This document shows, in pieces, positions 22,990-33,779 of a DNA stretch of 64,000 nucleotides (its first letter is position 1; each line of letters begins with the position of its first letter). The notes under the pieces were generated by a model, which saw only the letters and a list, made by a program, of their open reading frames with translations, searched no databases and was not told the origin of the DNA. Source of the stretch: Fremontodendron californicum (Eukaryota; Streptophyta; Magnoliopsida; Malvales; Malvaceae); contig JAULJL010000028.1 of NCBI GenBank assembly GCA_030761205.1, positions 9,840,001-9,904,000 of the forward strand, in the 5' to 3' direction. The translations under genes were made by a program, and so were the position numbers.

Positions 22990-24415
22990 GACGGCTTTTA
23001 AAATTTCTATGGTTTTAGAGCTGGCCAAGTTGAGGTCGGATACGGTCAACCCATAAGTATTTATGGATCGGGTTGGAAGGTTTAGGTTCGAAAATTTTAT
23101 TATTATTATTATTATTATTATATAACAATTCGAATCAGATTACATGATTCGAATTATTAAAAAGTTATTTTAAAATTCGACTCAATTCGACGGAAAAGTA
23201 ACCGTATACAAATCTATGCCAAATTTTTTTTAAAGAAGGTTGAAAAATGAAAATTAATGTCTATTCTTTGTTTTTTTTCTAAGAAAAATTAAATTGGAGT
23301 AGAAATGTTGACTATTATATAATGTAACCCGCACGTCGCTGCCATTATTAATTGTATGATGAAACAAAGTTTTTCTTTCAATTTTTGTATCTAATGCAAG
23401 TATTTTACACTTTCTATTTGATTTGATAATTGTTGACAAAACAAAAAGAGATGTGGCAATTAAATCTATTCACGGTTTATGTTATTGGGTTTGATAGGTT
23501 CAATTTAAATTAAGTCGAATTTGAGATAGATTTTTGTAATCGGACACGATTTAGATAATAAAAAATATTTTTTTATTTAAATTTAATATAAAATTAATTT
23601 TTAAATATTTTATTATATTTTAAATAATAAAACTAATTTTTGAACCGAATCAAACTTAACAAATAAACTTTTATTATTTAAATTTGATCTAACCTTATTC
23701 ATAAAAACTTTTAATAGCAATATAAGACAACACGAATTAGAAGTTTTACAATGATCAAAAGAAAGTGTTCATTTTCTAAGCAAAGATCCATTTGAAATAC
23801 AAAATACTTAGGCCTAGTTTAGCATTGTTGTTACGGTTTGAAAAAGCTCGATTTGAAAAAAATGTGTTTGAAAAGTGCTGTAAAAAATTGTGGTTCGAGA
23901 TTTTTGAGTATTTAGCATTGCTATGAGAAGATAAAATGTTTAAAACGGACATCATATTAAAAAATAATGAATAAATTATTTTCAATACTAATTGAGTAAA
24001 TAATAGTACTAAGATGTACAAAAATAAAATTTTGAAAATTTATATAAAATAATATGTTCAATTTTTTTTTAAAATAAAATTCTTTCATCCTATAAATAAT
24101 TATTATATTCTTTTTAAAATTTCAAAATATATAAATATATTATAAGTTGATAACATATTATATTACAAAATAACAATAATATACACATCATATAATACAA
24201 AAAATATATAAATTATTTAATAGGTATAAAAGTTATTATACTTACAAAGTATAAAAATTCAACCGTAAACACACCTTCAAAGTGTGTTTGCGGTTGGTTC
24301 AAAATTTTCAATCAAAAAAGGCTTATTCTATAAACTTTGAATTGTTCAGGATTGTGGTGGCTGCCGACGGAAAAGAGCTTTTAGGTAGCCAACCACAATT
24401 CAAAATGAAGCCTTA
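22990..24415. other. Gene-free AT-rich interval with degenerate repeats
   Basis: Begins with the presumed COX17 promoter. It contains a short (ATT)n run at about 23097-23122 and degenerate repeats with GAATCAGATT and GTTCAATTTAAATT words. A diverged relative of the next MITE starts at about 23812 (GGCCTAGTTTAGCATTGTTG). No gene found. Confidence 0.4.
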
Positions 24416-24800
24416 GGTTTTGTTTAGCATTGTTTTTAGCATAACTTTTGAGGTCAAAAACTGTTTTTCATCGCAAAAACAATGTTAATCAGGTAAAAAA
24501 ATTTAACTTTTCCTATTGAAACCATGGTTGAAAAGCGAATCTAAAAAGTAAAAAAATATAGTTTTTGAGCTTTAAAAGCTGACTTTTGGATAAAACAATT
24601 TTATTATCCTCACATCTCTGCAATTTTATTATTTTAAACATATTGTTTTTTGACATTTCAATTTCTCACAACACTTTTTTCACAATAATGTCAAACAATT
24701 AAAAAAAAAAATTAAACCATACTTTTTCAAACACACTTTTTTCAACCTAGCTTTTCTCAACCTAGGCTTTTTACAAAAACAATACTAAACTAAACCTTAA
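24416..24800. repeat. MITE with TTTAGTATTGTTTTT ends
   Basis: The left end GTTTTGTTTAGCATTGTTTT and the inverse of the right end (GTTTAGTTTAGTATTGTTTT) match. Inner words GGTCAAAAACTGTTTTTC and ACTTTTTTCAACCTAG recur, diverged, at about 19.81-20.11 kb and 23.82-24.29 kb. Confidence 0.5.
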
Positions 24801-24871
24801 TAATGTCTCAAAACCAACTTTTGACAACCGTCTCTTTCAACCCCTAATCTTTAGGATCCATAGCTTTATTT

Positions 24872-26092
24872 AAGGGTTAATATCATATTTAGTCTTTAAA
24901 TTATAGTAAATTATGTAATATGATATTTGTATTTTAAAAATGTATAATATAATACTTGTAGTATCATTCCATTTATCCATCATTTAACATCGTTAACTCT
25001 CAATGATGACGTGAATAATATGCTTACGTGACACTGCCACATGTCATATTTTCAAATAAAAAATAAATTTTAAAAATTAAAAAAAAATCTTTTTTTCTTT
25101 TCTCTTCTCCCCTCTCGATCTCTCCTAGTTTCAGGTCGAATCTGGTCAATCAATAACCAAAAATGGTCAGAAGAGGTTGAGAACAGCCTGGCGTGGCCAG
25201 AAACGACAAAATCGTTTCAGGCCGTTTTCAACCACGCCAGGCCATTCTAAACCACGCTAGGTCGTTTTCAACCAATGATTGGTCGGATTCAGACTGAAAC
25301 TAAGGGAGATCAAAAGAGGATAGGAGAGAAAAAAACAGGAAAAAAAAAGAAAAAATAATTTTATATTTTAAAAAATACGACATGTGGTAATGTCATATGA
25401 TATTTTTTGTCCACGTGTCATACTAGGACTGGTCAAACTATCACCTCAACATACATATCTAACGGTGTTAGATAATTGATATACATTGATAAGCGGATTG
25501 AAACTTTAGATACCATATTACATATTTTTAAAATACAAATATTACATTACATAATTTACTATAATTCAAAAGCTAAATATGACTAGGGATGGCAAAACCC
25601 GATCCGACCGATGGATTTCGAACCGATCCGATCCGAATGGAGAGGTTTTTTTTTTTGAACAATGGAGGCGGGGCGGGGCGGGGCGGTTTTTTTTGTCTGA
25701 AAGGCGGGGATGGAGCAGTTGTGGTAATTGCCTGCTCCGCACCGCCCCGCCCCGAATAGTGAAATTACAATTTTACCCTTACATATTTAGCTTTTAAATG
25801 AATAATAAAATAATATAATTAAACTTATTATTTTTATGTTTATATTTAATTTATTTTTAAAATGCTTTATTATTTGAAAAAAATAAAAATAATTAATAAA
25901 TATCAAATGGGGCGGAGCGGGGCGGGGCGGTTATGGATGTAACCGACATCCATGGAGGTGGTAGTGGTATTGAAATTTCAACATCCATGGCGGAGCGGGG
26001 CGCGGAGCAGTACAATGGCGGGGCGGGGGCGGATACTGCAAAATCCGCCCCCGCCCCGCTCCATTGCCATCCCTAAATATGACACTAACCCT
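24872..26092. mobile_element. MULE-type MITE, split by a hAT insertion
   Basis: The left 90 bp (from AAGGGTTAATATCATATTTA to the GTAGTATC word) is the near inverse of 25490-25583 plus 26076-26092. The match continues only if the 492 bp hAT element (25584-26075) and one duplicate of its target are removed. A palindromic middle (CCTGGCGTGG / CCACGCCAGG) lies at about 25190-25255. A 9 bp target duplication was not clear. No coding frame. Confidence 0.65.
25584..26075. mobile_element. hAT-like non-autonomous element with GGCGG arrays
   Basis: TAGGGATGGCAA and its exact inverse TTGCCATCCCTA bound a 492 bp element flanked by the 8 bp direct repeat AATATGAC (25576-25583 and 26076-26083). That duplication length is the mark of hAT transposition. 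Subterminal GGCGGGGCGGGGCGG runs give very high local GC. No transposase. Confidence 0.85.
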
Positions 26093-26923
26093 TTATATCG
26101 AAGCTTGTTTCCTGACGCTGTGAAACAAAAGAAAACTTGTTTCATATTTGCTTAAAAGTTGAACTTTAAATAGTTGCAAAATCATTAAAAAATTGGTATT
26201 ATTTTTTGTTGTTGATTAGCTTAGAACATGATTCCTTGTGTTTTTGCAGGCGATTACTATGGAATAAATCAGTGGGAACATTATCAATAACGTGAGAAAT
26301 TGTTTGCAACTTCTGAATGTTTATAAAAAAAATTGAACTAAAATTAAATAATTATTTAAATTTTTATCATTTTATTACAATCAATTAAGCTATCAAACAA
26401 TTATTTTTATCCATTTGAGCCCTCAAACATTTATTTTCACTCAATTAAATCCTCAATTGGACGGAAATTGATGATGGCCTTTAACCATTTTTTTTTCAAT
26501 CAATAGCTCAATTGAGTGAAAATAAATATTTGAGAGCTTAATTGATTGCAATAAAACGATAGAGGTTTAGATGATTATTTAGTTTTAGTTCATCGGTTTT
26601 TTTTATTTGTATTTAAGCTTATTTTTTAAGATTAGTTAATATATTATTTACAGTAATAATATTATAATGCATAATTTTATTTATCATTTTAATGCATTGG
26701 ATGAAGATATTACTATATATAATAACCTTAAAGAATGTTTAAGACTAAAAATGTTCATGGATCAGGTTGAGCTTAAGTATAGTATCAACATCATATTTGC
26801 TTGCCCAATCTGATCTGATTCGTTAATTCGGTATCAAATTCTATCCAAACCCGCCCAAATTTGTAATGATCGGTCCAGGCACGCCCATCTTAAATTTTTT
26901 CTAAAAAAAAATGTTATTTTTTA

Positions 26924-27902
26924 GGGATAATGTCATGAATGACTCCTGAAGTTTATCAAATTTGTCAATGTGGTACCTATACTTTAAAAATGTTCAATGT
27001 AATACCTGTATTATCAAATCGTGTATCAATGAGATACTTTGACTTAACACCGTTAAATATAGATGATAATATAGCATTAATCAATCAGGTGATGACATGT
27101 GGCATCACTTGATTTTTTTAGAAATTAATATTTGAATTTTTGTACAAAAATTAAAAAAAAAAGGATTTTTTTTAAATATTTAAAATTATATTTTCTAAAA
27201 CTTAATATCTAATTTTAAAAAAAAATAAAAACTTATATTAAAATTTAAAAATTATATTTTTAAAAATTAATATATGTTTTTATTAAAAATTTTAAAATTT
27301 TTAAAAAATTATTTTAAAAATTACAAAATCAAAATATTTAACTAAAATCATTTTTAGAATATTTTAAAATTACTTGTTAAAAAATTTATAATATCCGAAT
27401 CTTTTTTTTTAAATATTTAAAAAAGGAAAATTTATTTTTAAAAATTACAAAAAACAAAAAAAAAATATAAAATCAAAATTTTTTATTTTTTATTTTTTAA
27501 AAAACATTTATTAAAAAGTTACAAAAATTAAAATATTTATTATTAAAATTAAAAGAGAGAGAGAGAGAGAGGAAGAAAAAATATTTATTTTTATTTTAAA
27601 AATAAAATAATAAAATTTTTGGTAATACACGTGGCATCATTATGTGATGCCACGTGTCAAGAAAAATATTTTTTATTTTAAAATAATAATTTTTATTAAT
27701 ACACATAGCATCATTACATGATGTCACATGTCAAGTTTTCATTTGATACAAAAATCGCGTCACCTAATATTTAAGGCGTTACTGACAGGTAATAAAATAG
27801 CACACGAAGTTAAACTTTAAGTACCAAAATAGATATTTTTAAAGTAAAAGTATCACATTGAATATTTTGATAAACTTCAGAGACCATTTGTGACATTATT
27901 TC
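26924..27902. mobile_element. MULE-type MITE with 9 bp target duplication
   Basis: 979 bp. The left end GGGATAATGTCATGAATG and the inverse of the right end (GAAATAATGTCACAAATG) begin imperfect inverted repeats of about 80 bp. TATTTTTTA flanks both sides (26915-26923, 27903-27911). The interior has a long palindrome of CACGTGGCATCA and TGATGCCACGTG (27628-27658) and a (GA)n run at about 27552-27572. It sits inside an older repeat with GGATCAGGTTGAGC and CCAAACCCGCCC words. Confidence 0.75.
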
Positions 27903-27911
27903 TATTTTTTA

Positions 27912-28611
27912 TTTAATCTTTGATAATTATATATATATATGTTAAATTTTAAAACATAAATAACTTAACATATTTTTTAATATTTATATTATAATTATAT
28001 ATATTTATTATTCATATGGTATAAACTATATAATATATAAATATAAAAAATATATATTATATAATTAAAAAATAAATCAAATTGGGTCAGATCTTGAATA
28101 TTGGAGCTAAGATCATATCTATTTTTTAAACATATCTTATTTTTTTGCCCAAATTTATTTTTGAATATACTATTTTTATTCAAATTCTTTTAAATATGAA
28201 AAAAAAATTAAACTTAAACGAATAATTCGATTTATAAATAAATCTACTTTAAGACACTATTTAACAATACCTTATAAGTTTACTTCATAAATACTGTTAG
28301 GTGAGAGAATTACCATCCAACTCAGTTACACTGTAAAATTTTTTGGTCCCTTTTGTTGGGTCCCACTATTCTAAATCAATTTCTAATGACATCATCAACG
28401 TACATTCTTCATCATGTGGCCAAAATTGCATATCACTAATCACATCATTTTAGAAGTACACTATGAATTTTCCTAACATATAATTAAATAGCAAACAATT
28501 ATTATCATAATCAAGAATTGACGTTTGTGCATCAATTTTTATAGTTTTGACCTATTTTAAGTGTCTTTGAGATTTTAGTTTGTCAAAATCTTGGTTTGAG
28601 CAAAAACAAAG
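27912..28611. other. Gene-free AT-rich interval
   Basis: Continues the older repeat interrupted at 26924. An (AT)n run lies at about 27930. No gene recognised before the target duplication of the large MULE. Confidence 0.4.
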
Positions 28612-28621
28612 TATCATTTTC

Positions 28622-28970
28622 GGTTTTTTTATCAGAATATAGCTAAAAAAATTATTTATCAAAATATCGTTATTTTTAGATTAATTCTCAAAATCCGCTT
28701 GTTTAAAATTAACTGGAAAATTGTCATTCCCTATGACGATTTCCAAACGTAAAATTTTCAAAATTTGCAAAAAACACCAAGAAAAATCGTCACCCTCCAT
28801 GACGATTTTTCTTGGTGTTTTTTGTAAATTTTGAAAATTTCACTAAGAAAAATTGCCATGGGGGTGGCGATTTCCCTTGGTGGTTTTTTTTTTTTTTACT
28901 TAAAATAAAAAATTTTGTAAATTTGTTTTTAAAATTTGTAAATTAAATAAAAAAAAATTATCGTGGTTTG
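28622..28970 (+). repeat. Left terminal inverted repeat of element A
   Basis: Inverse partner of about 36640-37074. It contains three hairpin modules at 28711-28746, 28775-28817 and 28841-28882, each like CACCAAGAAAAATCGTCA...TGACGATTTTTCTTGGTG. Modules are separated by AT-rich spacers of about 25-30 bp. Confidence 0.85.
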
Positions 28971-29439
28971 TTTTTTAATTTTGTTTAAATATATATTAAA
29001 TTTTATAAAAAATAAAATTTAATTTATTATTAAAGTTTTATAAAAAAATAAAATTTTATTTCTTATTAAAATTTAAAAAAGAAAATTATATTTATTATTA
29101 AATTTTTATATAAAAATTTTTATTTCCTATTTAAATTTTATATAAATAAAAATTTTGATTTCTTATTTAAATTTTATATGTGAGATCTGTAACAAACAGG
29201 AATAAAAAAATTTATCTTCGATTGTTTTAATTTTTTTTAAATATATATACTAAAATTTTATAATTTTTTAATTTTATAAAAAATGTAATGAAATTTAATT
29301 TTTATTTTTATTTTATAAAAATTAAAATTATTATTTTAAATTTATAAAAAGTAAAATTTTATTTCTTATTAAAATTAAAAAATAATATTTCTTATTTAAA
29401 TTTTATATAAAATACAATTTTATTATAAAAAATGTATTT

Positions 29440-29695
29440 ATTATTTAAATTTTATATAAATTAAAATTTGATTTCTTATTTAAATTTTATATAAATTAAA
29501 ATTTGATTTCTTATTTAAATTTTATATAAATTAAAATTTGATTTGTTATTTAAATTTTATATAAAAATTAAATTAATTTCTTATTTGAATTTTATATAAA
29601 ATTAAATTAATTTCTTATTTGAATTTTATATAAAATTAAATTAATTTCTTATTTGAATTTTATATAAAATTAATTTTTTTATTATTTTAATTTTT
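29440..29695. repeat. AT-rich tandem repeat of about 36 bp
   Basis: About seven units reading like TTCTTATTTAAATTTTATAT plus AAATTAAAATTTGA. A similar unit (TTCTTATTGAAATTTTATAA) fills the arms of element C (41300-41640), which supports common descent of the two elements. Confidence 0.75.
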
Positions 29696-29699
29696 TATG

Positions 29700-30420
29700 C
29701 TGTAGAAAATATTGAAATTAGATTCCTTCTGCAATGGATGGGACTAATGATTTAGGGTTAGGATTTCAACTATTTTCAGTGAATCAAATCCTACAGAAAA
29801 TATTGGAATTGGATTCCTTATGCAATGGATGGGAGTATTGACCAGATTTAGGGTTAGGGTTTCAGCTATTTTCTAGTCAATAAAATGCTACAGAAAATAT
29901 TGGAATTGGATTCCTTCTGCAATGGATAGGACTAATGATTTAGGGTTAGGGATAGGTTTCAGGTATTTTCCAGTCAATCAAATCTGCAGAAAATATTGGA
30001 ATTGGATTCCTTCTACAATGGATGAGACTAATGACTTAGGGTTAGGGATATGTTTCAGCTATTTTCCAGTCAATCAAATGCTACAGAAAATATTGGAATT
30101 GGATTTCTTCTGCAATGGATGAGACTAATGATTTAGGGTTAGGGATAGGTTTTAGCTATTTTCTAATCAATCAAATGCTGCAGAAAATATTGGAATTGGA
30201 TTCCTTCTGCAATGGATGGGACTAATGATTTAAGGTAAGGGATAGGTTTTAGCTATTTTCCAATCAATCAAATGCTGTAGAAAATATTGGAATTGATTCA
30301 TTCTGCAATGGATGAGACTAATGATTTAGGGTAAGGGATAAGTTTCAGCTATTTTTCAGTCAATCAAATGCTGCAGAAAAAAATTGGAATTGGATTCCTT
30401 CTGCAATGGATGAGAGTATT
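29700..30420. repeat. 97 bp minisatellite, about eight units
   Basis: Units begin CAGAAAATATTGGAATTGGA at about 29701, 29793, 29890, 29988, 30082, 30180, 30276 and 30372. Each runs through TTCTGCAATGGATG, GATTTAGGGTTAGGG and GTCAATCAAATGCT. The TTTAGGGTTAGGG word resembles the plant telomere repeat but occurs once per unit. The array lies directly upstream of the transposase gene, where its promoter should be. Confidence 0.85.
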
Positions 30421-30746
30421 GGACAGTCCGGTACAAAGGATGAGATTTATCATCAGTTTTTGCGTTGAATGAGTTATCAGTTTTTTAGTCAATTAACCCT
30501 AGCCAGAAAATAAGAATCAGATTCCATCCTATACAAATGATGGGATTTGTCATCCGGTACAACATAATGAACCATTATAAATTCATAATACTGATGAAGG
30601 TGTACAATACCCCCTACAAAAGTTTTTCAATCAGATTTTTTCTAAGTGTTAATACCTCCTTATTCTCATCTTTCTATATTTCTTCTTTCTTTTGCCGAGT
30701 GACAATACCTCCATTCTCATCCTTCTTAGTTTCATTACTACAAAAC

Positions 30747-33460
30747 ATGAGCAATAGAGTGGTCGCATTGGTCTACTATAATGGCCAAATTCATAATACT
30801 GACGAAAGTGCTATCTTTGATTGTGAACGTCCTAAAAGTTTTCGTGTTGAAGAAGACGTCACTTTAGAGGAACTGGAGCTACAAATTCATACAAAAATTA
30901 AAGCTGAAAATAGAAAAAGAGTTTCAGAGATTAAGTATAAGCATCCTCTTTCTATTGTGAAGGATGTGTCCGATATAGAACATTTTCACTTGAAGATGAT
31001 GATGATGTCAGATGCATGTTTTATGCTCATGAGACATTTGCAAATGTTGGTGTAGTTGAGTTATATGCTGACATAGAAGATGTTCACGATGATTGTGGGC
31101 CTTCAAATGTTCGCACAACAGAAAACTTTTCCACAGAAGATGATGATTATGGGTCGTTCTATGTTCACACTACATACGACGTTCCTACAGAAGAATTTGT
31201 TCCGCTATCTCAAGTTACAACGTTTCATAATTCATTAGTCTCACAAACAATTCCTACTACCCTTGAAGATGAGCCAGCTGGTGTTGATCCTGTTCCGCCA
31301 CGTGGATTCCATGGTGAATATGTTGATGACTTTAGTGAGCAGGAAGAGGATGCTGAATTCGCAAGTGATGACAACAGTGATTCTGACCTAGACGTCGTCC
31401 CTGTTGAGATCAACACTCATGGAGATCTTCCCCCATATGAGGCTGCATCCCATATGCATACCCTGGATCTGGAGGCAATGCAAGTGCCAGAATTTCCTGA
31501 GTATGCTCATACATTAGCTACGCCTCTGACATTTGATCCATCTGCAGTTGATCTGTGTGTTGGGTTACAACTTCCAACGAAAGAGGCTGTGCTTTCAGCT
31601 ATTAAGCACTATAACATCAAAAACTCTATAGATTACAGAGTAATTGAATCTGAGCGGACCAAATATTATGCCAAATGTCCAATGTATGGGAAAGGGTGCA
31701 ATTGGAGAATAAGGGCAACTTTTATGAAGAAGAAACAGGTATGGGAGATTAGAAAATATGAAGGGCCTCATACTTGCACATAGGGGAAGATTTCACAAGA
31801 TCATTGCAAGTTAGATTCGAACATGATCTGTTCATGCATTCTGTTATGGTCCAAGCAAATCCGAAGATCTCTGTTTTAGTTTTGATCGCTGAGATGCGAA
31901 TCCGGTATGGATACACCACCTCCTATAAGAAAACGTGGAAAGCAAAGCAAAAGGCAATTGTTCGAGTTTTTGGCGATTGGGATAGATCAAACAATGAGCT
32001 ACCTAAATGGTTAGGTACACTGCAACATTTAGTGCCTTGTACAATTATGGAATTGCAAACGGTACCTGCATATCACGGTGATCGATTGGTCCAGGGTAAG
32101 AGAATATTCCATTGACTATTTTGGACATTTAAGTCGTGCATTGAAGGGTATCCGTATTGTAAACCTATTGTGCAAATAGACGGTACTTTCTTATCTGGAA
32201 AATACAAAGTAACATTATTGTTAGCTATTGCACAAGATGGCAACTTAAACATACTGCCAATTGCCTTTGCCATTGTGGAGGGTGAGACAACAGAGGCTTG
32301 GTCATTCTTTCTCACTAATTTGCGTAGACATGTGACAAAATAGCCTGGCATATGCTTGATGTCTGATCGACATGAAGCTATCAAAGCTGCGATTAGACGC
32401 GATGGTAGTGGATGAAATCCTCCACATGCATATTCAATGTACTGCATTCGACACATTGCAGCTAACTTTATGAAGAAGTTTAACAATAAGGAATTGCGTC
32501 GACATATTGTTAACATGGGTATGGAATCGAATCATAGTTATTTTTATCTCTTATATTTCCTTTAGTATATAAAATAATACTGAAATTCACAAGTCTTTTG
32601 TTTTTAATTTTATTAGGATACAAGTTGAGGCGACCGAATTTTCATTTCATTTATGAGAATCTTCGTGGAGAAAATGCAGAGGCGGCTAATTGGCTTGCTA
32701 GGATCCCCAAGGAGAACTGGGCCCAATCATATGATCAAGGAAGACGTTATGGCCATATGACAACCAACCTAGCTGAATCTATCAATTCGGTGTTGAAGGG
32801 AACGCGTCATCTTTCTATTACTGCTTTAGTGCAATCAACATATTATAGGTTGGCTGCACTTTTTGTTAAGATGGGGAAAAAGCAAATTGCAATGATGGAT
32901 GGAGGGATGGCACACATACTGTGAAACAGTCACACAAACTATGCAAGAAAATCGCAGGAAAGCTAACTCTCACTTTGTTCGTAATTTTACGCGAGCAAAT
33001 CAATCTTTTCTGATTGAAGAGTTAGTTGATCCACAAAAGGGTGTTTCTGCAATGAAGTACAAAGTCAAGCTTAGTGACATGTGGTGTGACTGTGGGAAGT
33101 TTCAAGCACAAAGGTTCCCTTGTTCACATGTAGTTGCATGCAATATGTGGACAATGTCTATAGACTGGAAACTATATTGAATGTTTATAGACATGAGTTC
33201 GAAGCAGTTGGAAATGAAGGTTATTGGCCTCAATATGATGGTCTAGAAGTGTGTCCCAATCAAGAAATGCGGATAAATCCACATGGTCGGCCAAAATCAA
33301 GTCGTATTCGTAATGAAATGGACCTCAGGGAGAAAGGCCAACCAAAACGTTGTGGATTATGCAGAAATGAAGGTCATAACCGTTGAAAATGTCCGTATCA
33401 ATCTGGCACATCGGGGGAGAGTTTGCATCAACAATAAAGGAATTACATGTTTTCATAACC
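30747..33460 (+). pseudogene. MuDR-type MULE transposase, decayed
   Basis: Starts MSNRVVALVYYNGQI at 30747. Parts in order: a ubiquitin-like N-terminal region as seen in plant MuDR proteins; an acidic stretch (FSLEDDDDVRCMFYAHE) and linker; a MuDR DNA-binding zinc-finger domain (PTKEAVLSAIKHYNIKNSID ... CPMYGKGCNWRIRA ... HTC) at about 31560-31783; the MULE catalytic domain (VQIDGTFLSGKYKVTLLLAI, then CLMSDRHEAIKAA, then YCIRHIAANFMKKF) at about 32150-32516; an intron about 32519-32616; NLAESINSVLKGTRHLSI; a SWIM zinc finger (MWCDCGKFQAQRFPCSHVVA) at about 33080-33140; and a C-terminal zinc knuckle (CGLCRNEGHNR). Stops: TAG 31781, TGA 32113, TAG 32341, TGA 32413, TGA 33384. Frame shifts: near 31000, 31835, 32915 and 33130. 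The catalytic Asp of DGTF and that of SDR are both present. Not functional as it stands. Confidence 0.9.
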
Positions 33461-33779
33461 TGTAATATTTACATATTTTGCCATTAAGGGAAAATGTTAT
33501 GCAAGTTTTTTTTCTACTTATCATGTAATTTGGATTATTGTTTTATATAAAATTAAGAAATTTTATAAAAATATATTGAATAATATATTTTATTACATTT
33601 TTATAAATTAAATAACAACATTAACATTTTAGTTAGATATGCTGAAGTAAAAAATTAAAAATAACAATTACTTTCCTAACAAATTTAAAATAAATAACAT
33701 GAAATGCAAAACATATAAATTTATATATTACAAATGTAAAATACATTATTCTCGTTATAATGATAAAAGTACATTTATT

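Noticed and set aside
29700..30420. Interstitial telomere array
   Set aside because: TTTAGGG-like words occur once or twice per 97 bp unit, not as a continuous telomere repeat.
31225..31416. Reverse-strand frames within the transposase (also 32073-32516)
   Set aside because: Antisense shadows of the forward transposase reading, which has clear MuDR domains.
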